Positions 24,585 through 34,236 of a DNA stretch of 39,047 nt are shown here, piece by piece. This DNA comes from Actinomycetes bacterium. GTDB taxonomy: Bacteria; Actinomycetota; Acidimicrobiia; Acidimicrobiales; RAAP-2. Location of the stretch: contig JAJYQJ010000137.1 of the NCBI GenBank assembly GCA_021794655.1, forward strand, positions 1-39,047, given 5' to 3'. Positions within the stretch are counted from its first letter, which is position 1. Each line of letters opens with the position of its first letter. The notes under the pieces were generated by a model, which was given only the letters and a program-made list of their open reading frames with translations, was not told the DNA's origin and did no database searches. Position numbers and translations under genes: made by a program.

Positions 24585-26348
24585 GTGCCGGATGGCGAAT
24601 ACGAAGGTGGATCAGATCAAGTGCTAAGAGGCGAGGACGATCTGACGGCGCGTCTCGCACACGCTGAAGAGGAAGTGAAATCCCTCAGACGGCGCCTTCA
24701 GGAGAGTCCGGGAAGGGTTCAGGCGCTAGAAGAGCGCCTCCTTGAGTCAAAGGGTCAGCTCGCTCACGCGGTGACCCAAAACGAAAAGCTGACCTACACG
24801 TTGCAACAAGCCAAAGAGCAACTCGCTGCCCTGAGGGAAGAGGTAGAGAAGCTGAGCCAGCCGCCGGCGGCCTACGGGACGTTTCTCGGGGTCAACGAAG
24901 ACGGTTCCGTCGACGTGTTCTCCGGGGGAAGAAAGATGCGCGTCGCGCTTCACCCAAACATCGACCCCGGGGTCGTCCGCAAAGGCGACGAGGTCGTTCT
25001 CAACGAGACGCTCAACGTCGTGTTGGTGAGAGACGGCGAGATGGCGGGTGAAGTCGTGACGATCAAAGAGCTTCTCGCCGGGCATTCCCGTGCGATCGTC
25101 TACGGGCGAGCGGACGAGGAGAAGGTCGTCGCGCTCTCCGACGGTCTACTCGGGGAGCACCTGCGCTCGGGAGACACCGTCTTGTTAGACACCCGCACGC
25201 AGCTACTGATCGAAAAGCTGCCGCGTCCAGAAGTCGAGGAGCTCGTTCTCGAAGAGGTCCCCGACATAACGTATGCCGACGTTGGGGGTCTCGACGCGCA
25301 GATCGAGGCGATAACTGACGCGGTCGAACTTCCGTACCTTCACCGCGAGCTCTTCTCGACGTACCGACTACCCGCGCCGAAGGGAATCTTGCTATATGGT
25401 CCCCCTGGGTGTGGCAAGACGCTGATCGCAAAAGCGGTCGCGAACTCGCTGGCGCGAAAGGTCGCGGAGGCGTCTGGAAATAAAGATATTCGTAGCTACT
25501 TCTTGAACATCAAGGGACCTGAGCTGTTGAACAAGTACGTCGGAGAGACCGAACGCCACATCCGCCTCGTCTTCCAACGCGCTCGCGAGAAGGCGGAGGA
25601 GGGCGTCCCGGTGATCGTGTTTTTCGACGAGATGGACTCGCTGTTTCGCACGAGGGGAACCGGGATCAGCTCCGACATGGAGTCGACGATCGTCCCGCAG
25701 CTCCTCGCTGAGATCGACGGGGTCGAGACGCTGCGCGACGTCATCGTCATCGGCGCGTCGAACCGCGAAGACCTGATAGATCCCGCAATTCTTCGTCCTG
25801 GACGTTTGGATGTGAAGATCAAGATAGAGCGGCCGGACGAGGACGCGGCGGCCCAGATCTTCTCCAGATACTTAACCCCTGAGCTACCTCTCGACTCAGA
25901 GGAGGTCGACCGCCTCGGTGGTGGTGACCCCCTCAAGGCGGCAACTGCGATCATCGAAACGACGGTCCAAGAGATGTTCCGTGCCGACGACGAGAACCGG
26001 TTCTTGGAGGTGACGTACCAAAACGGTGACAAAGAGGTCCTGTTCTATAGGGACTTTGCGTCGGGTGCGATGATTGAGAACATCGTCCGTCGGGCGAAGA
26101 AGCTCGCGATCAAGCGTGAGATATCGGGTGAAGGCCACGGTATTCGCTCGAGCGATCTGATCGAGTCGATCCGCCAGGAGTACAAGGAGAACGAAGACCT
26201 CCCGAATACGACGAACCCGGACGACTGGGCGAGAATTTCGGGAAAGAAGGGGGAGCGAATCGTGTACGTGCGGACCCTTCTCTCCGAGGATCAAGACTTG
26301 AAAGGTGGGAGGTCGATCGAGAGGGTCGGTACCGGACAGTACCTTTGA
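24585..26348 (+). CDS. arc: Proteasome-associated AAA+ ATPase (ARC/Mpa)
   Basis: 587 aa. The N-terminal coiled coil (about 16-92) binds Pup. Two OB-type domains (about 95-220) follow, then an AAA module with Walker A GPPGCGKT (272-279), Walker [11 protein letters not shown] and a CHRPGRLD-like ILRPGRLD. The C-terminus is GQYL, the motif that docks into and opens the 20S gate. The GTG at 24585 is chosen because GGAGG lies 8 nt upstream and the length matches ARC/Mpa (about 590-610 aa); an ATG at 24570 is the alternative. It unfolds pupylated proteins into the PrcAB core. Confidence 0.96.
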   Translation: MPDGEYEGGSDQVLRGEDDLTARLAHAEEEVKSLRRRLQESPGRVQALEERLLESKGQLAHAVTQNEKLTYTLQQAKEQLAALREEVEKLSQPPAAYGTFLGVNEDGSVDVFSGGRKMRVALHPNIDPGVVRKGDEVVLNETLNVVLVRDGEMAGEVVTIKELLAGHSRAIVYGRADEEKVVALSDGLLGEHLRSGDTVLLDTRTQLLIEKLPRPEVEELVLEEVPDITYADVGGLDAQIEAITDAVELPYLHRELFSTYRLPAPKGILLYGPPGCGKTLIAKAVANSLARKVAEASGNKDIRSYFLNIKGPELLNKYVGETERHIRLVFQRAREKAEEGVPVIVFFDEMDSLFRTRGTGISSDMESTIVPQLLAEIDGVETLRDVIVIGASNREDLIDPAILRPGRLDVKIKIERPDEDAAAQIFSRYLTPELPLDSEEVDRLGGGDPLKAATAIIETTVQEMFRADDENRFLEVTYQNGDKEVLFYRDFASGAMIENIVRRAKKLAIKREISGEGHGIRSSDLIESIRQEYKENEDLPNTTNPDDWARISGKKGERIVYVRTLLSEDQDLKGGRSIERVGTGQYL

Positions 26349-26362
26349 TCCAGAGAGCATCC

Positions 26363-26384
26363 GTGATTCAAACCGGTGATTCAA
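26363..26384. repeat. Two copies of GTGATTCAA before dop
   Basis: Exact 9-bp direct repeats at 26363-26371 and 26376-26384, 13 bp apart, in the 76-bp ARC-dop gap. They could be a regulator site; a TAGGGT (-10-like) follows at 26413-26418, 6 nt before the dop ATG. Confidence 0.4.
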
Positions 26385-26424
26385 GAGGTGTACTACGGCC
26401 GCTAAGACCGGGTAGGGTCGTGCT

Positions 26425-27915
26425 ATGGCGATTGCCAAGGTCTGTGGAATAGAAACCGAGTACGGGATCACGACTACTGGTGGCGACGGCAACCCGATAG
26501 CCGCGTCGTCTGTGCTCGTAAACGCGTACGCGTCGATCGAACAACGAAAGACGGGTTGGGACTTCGAAGACGAGGCGCCGGGCAACGATGCGAGAGGGTT
26601 CGCCCCCGAGGGGACGATGGCGCCACTCGTGGAGACGCACCTCGCGAACACCGTTCTCACAAACGGAGCGCGCTACTACGTCGACCACGCTCACCCGGAG
26701 TACTCGACGCCTGAGTGCTCCAACCCGCTCGAGTTGGTCGTCCACGACAAGGCGGGTGAAGAGGTCCTGCGCCGATCGATGGCCGCGGCCGGGATAACGC
26801 TGCCCAACGGGCCACGCGTCGTCGTGTACAAGAACAACTCCGACGGCAAGGGAAACACCTACGGCTGTCACGAGAACTACCTGATGGACCGCAGTGTTCC
26901 CTTCGGCGACATCGTAGTCGGAGTTGTTCCGCACTTCGTGACCCGCCAGATATTTACGGGTGCTGGAAAACTCGGAGTCGAGACCCAGGCCCTCGACTCC
27001 GATCAGGTCCACTTCCAGATCTCCCAACGGGCCGAGTTCTTCGAAGAGGTAGTCGGACTAGAAACCACTCTCAAACGCCCGATCGTCAATACGAGAGACG
27101 AGCCACACGCAGATCCGAAACGATTCCGGCGGCTCCATGTGATCGTTGGAGACGCGAATCTCTCCGAGCTTGCGACGTTTCTGAAGGTCGCGACGACCGC
27201 GGTCGTCCTCGCTATGGTCGAAGACCAGGTTACGCCCGCTCGTTGCCTTGCGCTCGCCGATCCCGTCCGGGCGATGCACCGAGTCTCAGCTGATCTTGGA
27301 CTGAACACGACGCTGGATATGGCAGACGGCTCGAAGGCGACTGCCCTCGAGGTCCAGTGGGAGATTTTCTCGATGGCGTCAAAGTACGCCTTGGAAGAAG
27401 GCCTCCACGCGATTGGAGATCCCGAGGTCTGCGCACTTGTCATGGATCGTTGGGAGTTCGTCCTACGCGGGCTCGAGTCCGACCCGCTCTCCTTGGTTAA
27501 CCACCTCGACTGGGTCGCAAAGCTTAGAATGATCGAGGCCTACCGGGATCGCCACGGCTGCTCTTGGTCGGACGGGAGATTGAGCGCTTTGGACCTCCAG
27601 TATCACGACCTGCGTCCAGAGAGATCACTCTACGCTCGGGTCGGAATGGAGACCCTCGTGGATCAGAGCGCGATCAGTGCAGCGGTAAGCGAACCTCCGC
27701 CTGGAACGAGGGCGTGGTTCCGAGGAAAATGCCTGGCACGCTGGTCAGATACGATAACTACGGCCAACTGGGACTCCCTAGTGTTCGACCTCGGCGACGA
27801 TCCACTGCGACGTGTACCTATGATGGACCCTCTGAAGGGGACAGCGGAGCTAGCCTCGGAACTCTTGGATGGAAGCACTAACCCCGCAGAGATGTTGAAA
27901 CGGTTAAGTTCGTGA
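26425..27915 (+). CDS. dop: Pup deamidase/depupylase
   Basis: 496 aa, glutamine-synthetase-like fold. GIETEYGI is at 8-15, the catalytic Asp D87 is in YYVDHAHPEYSTPEC, and the N-box is [19 protein letters not shown]. The region 16-60 is the roughly 40-residue Dop loop (with WDFEDEAPGNDARGF) missing in PafA, which separates the two paralogues. Dop deamidates the C-terminal Gln of Pup to Glu and also removes Pup from targets. It lies immediately upstream of pup. No strong ribosome binding site was seen, so it may start leaderless from TAGGGT. Confidence 0.97.
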   Translation: MAIAKVCGIETEYGITTTGGDGNPIAASSVLVNAYASIEQRKTGWDFEDEAPGNDARGFAPEGTMAPLVETHLANTVLTNGARYYVDHAHPEYSTPECSNPLELVVHDKAGEEVLRRSMAAAGITLPNGPRVVVYKNNSDGKGNTYGCHENYLMDRSVPFGDIVVGVVPHFVTRQIFTGAGKLGVETQALDSDQVHFQISQRAEFFEEVVGLETTLKRPIVNTRDEPHADPKRFRRLHVIVGDANLSELATFLKVATTAVVLAMVEDQVTPARCLALADPVRAMHRVSADLGLNTTLDMADGSKATALEVQWEIFSMASKYALEEGLHAIGDPEVCALVMDRWEFVLRGLESDPLSLVNHLDWVAKLRMIEAYRDRHGCSWSDGRLSALDLQYHDLRPERSLYARVGMETLVDQSAISAAVSEPPPGTRAWFRGKCLARWSDTITTANWDSLVFDLGDDPLRRVPMMDPLKGTAELASELLDGSTNPAEMLKRLSS

Positions 27916-27928
27916 AAGGAGGAAGAGC

Positions 27929-28126
27929 GTGCCAGAACGAGAGTTGAAGCGTAAGTCGCCGACGGAACGAAGCGACGCACCGGTTGTCGAAGACGCTCCG
28001 GTCACCTCCGAACGCGGAGAGAAGCTGAAAGCTGATCTCGACGATCTGCTCGACGAGATCGACGAGGTGCTCGAAGACAACGCTGAGGAGTTCGTCCGTA
28101 ACTACGTTCAAAAGGGCGGTCAGTAG
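27929..28126 (+). CDS. pup: Prokaryotic ubiquitin-like protein Pup
   Basis: 65 aa from a GTG with AAAGGAGGAAG upstream. It is highly acidic and mostly disordered, with a helical ARC-binding part (KLKADLDDLLDEIDEVLED) and the C-terminal G-G-Q65. Gln at the end means it must be deamidated by Dop before PafA ligates it to lysines. Confidence 0.98.
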   Translation: MPERELKRKSPTERSDAPVVEDAPVTSERGEKLKADLDDLLDEIDEVLEDNAEEFVRNYVQKGGQ

Positions 28127-28132
28127 CTAAAC

Positions 28133-28960
28133 GTGTCGCTCCCGCTATTTGCACCTACCGACGACCCCGGTCCGGACTTCGCGGCTTTGATGAGGCTCTC
28201 GGGAGGAGTTCTTCAACGCTCTAACCACGACTCGGCGAAGCCCGGAATTGCGATCCCGCACGCAACGACCGTCGTCGCGCTGCGCTACGGCGACGGCGTG
28301 ATCATGGCTGGGGACCGTCGCGCGACCGAAGGTCACGCGATAGCCCACAGAGCGATGGAGAAGGTGTTTCCGGCCGATCGTTGGTCCGCGGTTGCAATTG
28401 CGGGTGCGGCCGGCCCTGCGGTGGAGATGGTCCGGTTGTTCCAGGTCCAACTCGAACACTACGAGAAGGTCGAGGGAGTTTCGCTGAGCCTCGAAGGCAA
28501 GGCGAACCAACTAGCTCAGATGGTACGAGTGCATCTTCCCTTGGCGATGCAAGGCCTCGTCGTAGTACCGCTTTTTGCCGGATACGACCTCCATCGATCT
28601 ATTGGGCGTATCTACACCTACGACGTCACCGGCGGTCACTACGAGGAGGCGGACTTCCAAGCGACCGGCTCTGGCGGGCGTGACGCTCGCACAACGATGA
28701 AGCTTGGATTTCGCGAGGGACTCACGCTCGACCAGGGGTTGGAGCTCGCTATCGAAGCGCTCTACGAAGCGGCCGACGAAGACTCCGGCACGGGTGGTCC
28801 CGATCTGGTGCGTGGGATCTATCCAATCGTAGCTGCGGTCGACTCCAACGGATACTCGCGGATCGAAGATGAAGAGGTCGCCGAGAGGTTCGCGGCGCTC
28901 ATATCTCGAAAGCGCGAAGAGCGCACTGGGCAACATCGGGGAGGGGGTGAGCCAGGATGA
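28133..28960 (+). CDS. prcB: Proteasome beta subunit
   Basis: 275 aa from a GTG 6 nt after the pup stop. A 44-residue propeptide precedes the catalytic T45 in HATTVVALRYGDG. Family motifs are MAGDRRAT, GSGGRDA and the conserved SGTGGPDLVRGIYP. Autocatalytic removal of the propeptide exposes Thr. The residue before T45 is Ala, where mycobacterial PrcB has Gly. Its TGA overlaps prcA as ATGA. Confidence 0.97.
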   Translation: MSLPLFAPTDDPGPDFAALMRLSGGVLQRSNHDSAKPGIAIPHATTVVALRYGDGVIMAGDRRATEGHAIAHRAMEKVFPADRWSAVAIAGAAGPAVEMVRLFQVQLEHYEKVEGVSLSLEGKANQLAQMVRVHLPLAMQGLVVVPLFAGYDLHRSIGRIYTYDVTGGHYEEADFQATGSGGRDARTTMKLGFREGLTLDQGLELAIEALYEAADEDSGTGGPDLVRGIYPIVAAVDSNGYSRIEDEEVAERFAALISRKREERTGQHRGGGEPG

Positions 28961-29637
28961 CGATGCCCTACTACGTCGCGCCTGAACAGGTGATGAAAGA
29001 TAGGGCCGAGTACGCCCAAAAGGGCATCGCGCGTGGGCGTTCTCTGGTCGCGACGACCTATCGAGACGGACTCTTGGTAGTCGCAGAGAACCCTTCGCGC
29101 TCGTTGCACAAGATTAGTGAGATATACGATCGAATAGCGTTTGGGGGAGTCGGGAAGTATAACGAGTACGACCAGCTCCGTGTGGCGGGCGTGCGCCACG
29201 CTGACACGAAAGGTTTCACGTTCAGCCGAGAGGACGTCGACGCTCGTTCCCTCGCGAACCTCTACGCGCAGTTCCTCGGCAATGTCTTCACTCACGAGAT
29301 GAAACCGCTCGAAGTCGAGATTCTCGTCGCGGAACTTGGCTCTTATGATAGGCCCGACCAGCTCTACCATGTCGCGTACGAGGGAACGATCACAGATGAG
29401 GATAAGTTTGCCGTCCTCGGAGGTGACGCGGAGACGATCACCGCGCGAGTATCGGAGTCCTGGGAGGCTGGCTGGGACCTAGACGTTGCTGTTAAAAAGA
29501 TGGTGTCCGCTCTCAGTGGCTCCGATAGGTCACTATCGCCTCGGGACTTGGAGGCAGCGGTGTTGAGTAGGGGAAACGGCCGCCGGGCGTTTAGACGACT
29601 AGACGACGAAGAGTTGGAGAGGCTGCTAGCGCACTAG
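28957..29637 (+). CDS. prcA: Proteasome alpha subunit
   Basis: 226 aa. The N-terminus MPYYVAPEQVMKDRAEYAQK forms the gating segment, followed by GIARGRSLVATTY and AENPSRSLHKISEIYDRIAF. It lacks the long hydrophilic C-terminal tail of mycobacterial PrcA (about 248 aa). It forms the outer rings of the 20S core with PrcB; start and stop are coupled with prcB (ATGA). Confidence 0.96.
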   Translation: MTMPYYVAPEQVMKDRAEYAQKGIARGRSLVATTYRDGLLVVAENPSRSLHKISEIYDRIAFGGVGKYNEYDQLRVAGVRHADTKGFTFSREDVDARSLANLYAQFLGNVFTHEMKPLEVEILVAELGSYDRPDQLYHVAYEGTITDEDKFAVLGGDAETITARVSESWEAGWDLDVAVKKMVSALSGSDRSLSPRDLEAAVLSRGNGRRAFRRLDDEELERLLAH

Positions 29638-29664
29638 GGCCGATTTCGGGCTACGGTGGCCTTG

Positions 29665-31023
29665 ATGGAGCGTCGTATCTTCGGGATAGAAAACGAGTAC
29701 GGGGTTACCTTCACTCTTCGCGGCCAGCGCCGGTTGAGCCCAGATGAAGTCGCACGGTACCTGTTTCGCCGGGTTGTGAGCTGGGGACGATCCTCGAACG
29801 TCTTCTTGGAGAACGGAGCGCGGCTCTACCTCGACGTCGGCAGCCACCCCGAATACGCGACACCTGAGTGTGATCGTATCCACGACCTCGTCGTACACGA
29901 CAAGGCGGGAGAGTGGATCCTGTCCCAACTCGTCGCGGCGGCTCAAGCACGCCTGCGTGAAGAGGGGATCCGTGGTGAGGTCTACTTGTTCAAGAACAAT
30001 ACCGACTCAGCGGGCAACTCTTACGGCTGCCACGAGAACTACCTGACGGAGCGTAACGACGACTTTAACCGCTATACAGAGGTTCTAATCCCGTTTCTTG
30101 TGAGTCGCCAGATCTACGCGGGTGCTGGAAAGGTCCTCCACGGTGCTAGAGGCGCGACGTTTTCGATGAGCCAGCGAGCTGAACACATCTGGGAGGGTGT
30201 CTCGTCTGCGACGACTCGGAGCCGGCCGATCATCAACACGAGAGACGAGCCCCATGCGGACGCCGAACGTTTCAGGCGACTCCATGTGATAGTCGGAGAC
30301 TCAAACATGAGCGAGTACGCGACGTTCTTGAAGGTTGGTGCGACGAGCATCATCTTGACGATGCTCGAAGACTATGGGACGATCCTTCGCGACCTCACGC
30401 TCGAGAACCCGATTAGATCGATCCGCGAAGTGAGCCACGACATGACCTGCAAGCGCCGGATCCGCCTCGCGAACGGACGGGAGATGAGCGCGCTTGACAT
30501 CCAGTCCGAGTACCTCGAGCGTGCGATTCGTTTCAGGGATAGCCACGGACTCAGCGCGGAACAAGACCTGGCACTCGAGATGTGGCAACACTGTCTCAAA
30601 GGTCTAGAGTCCGATCCGTTGACGCTGTGGAGGGAGTGTGACTGGGTCGCAAAGTATAGGATCTTGGAGGAGGTCCGGAGCCGTCATGGTATCTCGTTGT
30701 CACACCCGAAGATCTCTATGGCTGACTTGATGTACCACGACGTCGATCGCACTCGAGGGCTCTACTACAAGCTACAGGCACGAGATGAACTCGATCGCAA
30801 CTGCACCGATGAAGAGATCGCAAGAGCGGTCGTCGAGCCCCCGAAGACGACGCGCGCTCGTCTTCGAGGTGCGTTTGTGAAACGTGCCAAAGAGCGCCAC
30901 AGGGACTTTACCGTTGACTGGGTCCACCTGAAACTCAACGATCAAGCTCAACGGACGTTGCTGTTGAAGGACCCGTTCAAGTTCAGAGACGAACGCGTCG
31001 AGAGGCTAATTGCGTCCCTTTGA
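29665..31023 (+). CDS. pafA: Pup-protein ligase
   Basis: 452 aa from the ATG at 29665, the same length as mycobacterial PafA; a GTG at 29656 would add three residues. It carries [10 protein letters not shown], catalytic D57 in [11 protein letters not shown], the [19 protein letters not shown] loop and [17 protein letters not shown]. It lacks the Dop loop. It phosphorylates the C-terminal Glu of Pup with ATP and forms the isopeptide bond to target lysines. No ribosome binding site was seen; TACGGT 7 nt upstream could be a -10 for a leaderless mRNA. Confidence 0.97.
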   Translation: MERRIFGIENEYGVTFTLRGQRRLSPDEVARYLFRRVVSWGRSSNVFLENGARLYLDVGSHPEYATPECDRIHDLVVHDKAGEWILSQLVAAAQARLREEGIRGEVYLFKNNTDSAGNSYGCHENYLTERNDDFNRYTEVLIPFLVSRQIYAGAGKVLHGARGATFSMSQRAEHIWEGVSSATTRSRPIINTRDEPHADAERFRRLHVIVGDSNMSEYATFLKVGATSIILTMLEDYGTILRDLTLENPIRSIREVSHDMTCKRRIRLANGREMSALDIQSEYLERAIRFRDSHGLSAEQDLALEMWQHCLKGLESDPLTLWRECDWVAKYRILEEVRSRHGISLSHPKISMADLMYHDVDRTRGLYYKLQARDELDRNCTDEEIARAVVEPPKTTRARLRGAFVKRAKERHRDFTVDWVHLKLNDQAQRTLLLKDPFKFRDERVERLIASL

Positions 31024-31184
31024 ACGTCGAGGGAGTTACACCACCTCGAGGGCGGCAGATGGGTATCAAGCCGGTATCGAACCTATGTCGATCCAGAACA
31101 CCTGCTTACAGTTAGGAACCTCACCGTAGGCCAGCGCTCTTGGCAACGAGTCGCGACGTCGCGTTGCGGGTAGACTTTCTATCG

Positions 31185-31607
31185 ATGTTGTCACTGAGTC
31201 CGCTCAAGCTCTTAATTGTCCTCGCGGTGGCGTTGGTGCTGCTCGGGCCGGATAAGGTGCCCCAGTTGGCTCGCCAACTCGGCGCAGCGTGGCGCGCGTT
31301 TAGAGAGTTCCACGAAAAGATCGAGAGCGACCTACGAAAAAGCGTTCCGGACTTACCCTCCACCGACGAACTCGTCCGCCTTGCTCGTTCACCTGTCTCG
31401 GTTCTGGACCGCCTAGCGAAGATGCCCGACACCAAGGTATCGGGGGCCCTCGATGCGGCATCGTCTCAGCGGATGGTTCCAGACACAACCGTCGAAGTTG
31501 AAACCGCTGAACAAGAGGCCGGCGTCGAGGCTAAACGCGGCGACGTCGACGTTGGGGCTGGATCGAGGACCGCGCTCGTTGTTCCAGACGACCCGAGCAT
31601 GAACTAG
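31185..31607 (+). CDS. tatA: Sec-independent translocase TatA/TatB-family protein
   Basis: 140 aa from ATG 31185. One N-terminal membrane span (LKLLIVLAVALVLLGPDKVPQLARQLG) carries the FG-like hinge 'LGPDK', then an amphipathic helix (AAWRAFREFHEKIESDLRK) and a long disordered acidic tail. The longer tail makes TatB possible. The frame is open upstream to 31140, but that part looks noncoding. TAGACT lies 8 nt before the ATG and no good ribosome binding site was seen. It is next to tatC. Confidence 0.85.
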   Translation: MLSLSPLKLLIVLAVALVLLGPDKVPQLARQLGAAWRAFREFHEKIESDLRKSVPDLPSTDELVRLARSPVSVLDRLAKMPDTKVSGALDAASSQRMVPDTTVEVETAEQEAGVEAKRGDVDVGAGSRTALVVPDDPSMN

Positions 31608-31640
31608 CCAAGTAACGACGCAACGACGTACGACGGCAAA

Positions 31641-32396
31641 ATGGATCTAAGTTTACGCAGACTGATTAGACGAGGGGACCGTCCGGGTCCGGACGCAATG
31701 ACGCTCAGCGAGCACCTTGGTGAACTACGCCGTCGTTTGGTGATCTGCGTAGCGGCCTACGTGATCGCGGCGACGGTCGCGGTATTTGTCTACGAGCCGA
31801 TCTTGCACTTCTTGTTGAAGCCACTGTGCAACATAAACGCAGGTCACTGCCAGCTTTATGTCACAAGCCCGCTGGACGGTCTTTCCCTACGGGTAAAGAT
31901 AAGTGTCTTTGGGGGACTCGTCTTCTCTTCTCCTGTGCTGTTCTGGCAGATCTGGAGGTTCGTGACGCCGGGCCTTCGTGCGTCCGAGAAGCGCTACGCG
32001 ATACCCTTTGTCATAGCGGCGTTCTTCTTGTTCATTTTCGGCTGTGCGGTCGCGTACATAAGCCTCCCCCACGCTTTGAGCTTTCTAAGCGCCGTCGGCG
32101 GGCCAAACCTGAAACAGATCTACGATCCGATACCGTATCTCGGACTGATCTTATTGATGATGACCCTGTTTGGCCTCACTTTCGAGTTTCCCGTCTTGTT
32201 GGTCGCTCTTCAACTTGCCCATGTCGTCACACCGGAGAAACTCCTGAAGTCGTGGCGTTGGGCGGTAATCCTTATCACGCTCGCTGCAGCTATCTTCACT
32301 CCGAGCTCCGACCCGTTCTCGATGCTCGCGCTCGCAGTCCCGCTAGTGTTCTTCTACTTCGTCTCGATCGGCCTCGGAAAGCTCTTTGGCAGGTGA
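31641..32396 (+). CDS. tatC: Sec-independent translocase TatC
   Basis: 251 aa, six membrane segments. N-terminal SEHLGELRRR with the conserved Glu recognises the twin-arginine signal; later it has P-L-C...Y-V-T-S-P-L-D, F-V-T-P-G-L...E-K-R and TPSSDPFSM near the end. It is the twin-arginine receptor in the membrane. It follows tatA by 33 bp. In mycobacteria tatA-tatC also sit next to the proteasome genes. Confidence 0.96.
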   Translation: MDLSLRRLIRRGDRPGPDAMTLSEHLGELRRRLVICVAAYVIAATVAVFVYEPILHFLLKPLCNINAGHCQLYVTSPLDGLSLRVKISVFGGLVFSSPVLFWQIWRFVTPGLRASEKRYAIPFVIAAFFLFIFGCAVAYISLPHALSFLSAVGGPNLKQIYDPIPYLGLILLMMTLFGLTFEFPVLLVALQLAHVVTPEKLLKSWRWAVILITLAAAIFTPSSDPFSMLALAVPLVFFYFVSIGLGKLFGR

Positions 32397-32415
32397 GACC
32401 AGGAAAAGAGGTCGG

Positions 32416-32430
32416 CAGGTTTCCCACCTG
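32416..32430. terminator. Short stem-loop after tatC
   Basis: CAGGT-TTCCC-ACCTG, perfect 5-bp stem 20 bp after the tatC stop. No T tract follows, so only a weak terminator or a chance hairpin. Confidence 0.25.
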
Positions 32431-32514
32431 AGCTCGGGGCGCTCAAGGCACGTCGTGCGGTTCAAAATGGATATCCGCGACTCACTGCCGGCGCGGTTCT
32501 AAGGTGAGTGGACC

Positions 32515-34155
32515 ATGTTTCCCTACGAACGAGAGTACTTCACGACCGAGGAACGCTCGATTCTGAGGCGTTATTTCACCAACGTCGATCAGCCTGTATT
32601 TGCCCTGGTCAATCTCCCAGAGGTCGTAAAAGGAGCTTTGTTCGCACGCTACTCGCGCTCGGCTAAGAACCTGCGCAGGCTGTTCCTTGACGAGTTCGTC
32701 GATGACCTCGACATCTCTGGGGACGCGACCGTGGACGCGACGGTCGGCCTCAAACGTGCCGAGGCACTCTACGAGCGTGTCTTCTTCGAGTATGGGGACG
32801 ACTCGGTCGCTCAGCTCGGCGGGGTCCACCTGGCCTGTGAACAGGCTTCAAACCTGTTGACGAAAGTCTTAGAACGCGGTCGGCTGATGTCCTATCTCGA
32901 GCAGTCGACCCGTTACATCGGTTACGACGCGCGCCTTGGAAACGGACACTATCGATACCATCGGCCGCCCGAGGTCCTCGACTCATCTCTCGGTGCCCGT
33001 TACGTCGGTGATATGGATAGGATGTTCGACGCATATGCTGAACTCCTGCCCAAGGTTCAAAGCTGGTGCGCGACACGTTATCCCCGGAACTCAGAGGACT
33101 CCGAGATCGCTCACCGTCAAGCTATACGAGCCAAGGCGTTGGACTCTTTGAGAGGTCTTCTGCCAGCTGGGTCGCTCTCAAACGTCGGAATCTATGGAAG
33201 CGGGCAGGCTTACGAACTACTGCTGCTCAGAATGCGCTCGAGTCCCTTGCCCGAAGCGAGAACGTACGCGGAGATGATGCTTTCCGAACTGCGAAAGGTT
33301 ATTCCCTCTTTCCTCCAGCGTGTCGACATCGAAGAGCGCGGTGGCATCTGGAGCGAGTATTTGGCGTCGACACGTGAGAGTACCGCTAAGTTGATTCAAC
33401 GCCTCTGGCCTGAGGAGCTTGAAACACGCGAAGATAGTTCCCACCAAGAGGTGACGCTCACCGACTTCGATCCAGACGGCGAAAACAAAGTCCTCGCGGC
33501 GGCCTGCTTTCGTGACTCAAGTCTTAGCGACTCAGACGCTATCGCTCGCGTCGAGCGGCTCTCTGCACAAGAGCGCGTGGAGCTCATGGAAGCTTACGTC
33601 GGTGATCGGTTGAATCGGCGCCACCGCCCTGGCCGTGCTTTTGAACGAACTGGGTATCGCTTTGAGATAGTCAGCGACTACGGGGCGTTTCGGGACCTTC
33701 AACGCCACCGGATGCTCACAGCCGAGTGGCAGGCGCTGACTCCGCGTCTTGGCTACGACGTCCCTGAGGCCGTGACGGAGTCTGGAAACGAGTCGAGCTA
33801 CGTAGCGGCCCTTCACGTATCCGAGGGCCTCTACGACGCGCTTGAGGGAGTCTTTCCGGTTCAAGCAGGCTACGCGGTCGCACTCGCGTTCAAGATCAGG
33901 TTCGCTCTCCAGATGAACGCTCGTGAAGCTCTTCATCTCATTGAGCTGCGGTCTTCTCCCCAAGGACACCCGACGTATCGTCGCATAGCCCAGGAGATGC
34001 ACCGTCAGATCGCCGAAACGGCCGGCCACAACGCGATCGCGGCCGCGATGCGCTACGTCGACCATAGCGATCCAGACCTTGAGCGGCTCGACTCGGAACG
34101 CAGAGCAGAGCAGCGACGGTCCGCTCGCGAGGGAAACAATTCGCTAACTTCGTGA
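32515..34155 (+). CDS. Double-length ThyX-like protein (tandem FAD-dependent thymidylate synthase domains)
   Basis: 546 aa, about twice a ThyX subunit. The ThyX signature is RHRxxSxNExSxRY. The N-half has R121-G-R-L-M-S-Y-L-E-Q-S-T-R133-Y, matching except H to G and N to L. The C-half has R397-H-R-M-L-T-A-E-W-Q-A-L-T-P-R, which keeps RHR and loses most of the rest. The N-half continues with a ThyX-like helical part ending near residue 270; the C-half ends with NAREALHLIELRSSPQGHP. Members of this type occur in Actinobacteria, but activity is unproven. It may be a noncanonical or structural ThyX. No thyA is in the window. Confidence 0.8.
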   Translation: MFPYEREYFTTEERSILRRYFTNVDQPVFALVNLPEVVKGALFARYSRSAKNLRRLFLDEFVDDLDISGDATVDATVGLKRAEALYERVFFEYGDDSVAQLGGVHLACEQASNLLTKVLERGRLMSYLEQSTRYIGYDARLGNGHYRYHRPPEVLDSSLGARYVGDMDRMFDAYAELLPKVQSWCATRYPRNSEDSEIAHRQAIRAKALDSLRGLLPAGSLSNVGIYGSGQAYELLLLRMRSSPLPEARTYAEMMLSELRKVIPSFLQRVDIEERGGIWSEYLASTRESTAKLIQRLWPEELETREDSSHQEVTLTDFDPDGENKVLAAACFRDSSLSDSDAIARVERLSAQERVELMEAYVGDRLNRRHRPGRAFERTGYRFEIVSDYGAFRDLQRHRMLTAEWQALTPRLGYDVPEAVTESGNESSYVAALHVSEGLYDALEGVFPVQAGYAVALAFKIRFALQMNAREALHLIELRSSPQGHPTYRRIAQEMHRQIAETAGHNAIAAAMRYVDHSDPDLERLDSERRAEQRRSAREGNNSLTS

Positions 34156-34182
34156 CCAGGACTGATCAACGTAGTTCCTGGT
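34155..34182 (+). terminator. Stem-loop right after the ThyX-like stop
   Basis: ACCAGGA-CT pairs with AG-TTCCTGGT (one bulged base), starting at the last base of the TGA stop. No T tract follows. A terminator or an mRNA 3'-end stabilising hairpin. Confidence 0.4.
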
Positions 34183-34236
34183 AGCACGGGCAGAATGCTG
34201 CTTGACGAGGGTACCCCTTTGATGCGTAATCTTCCC

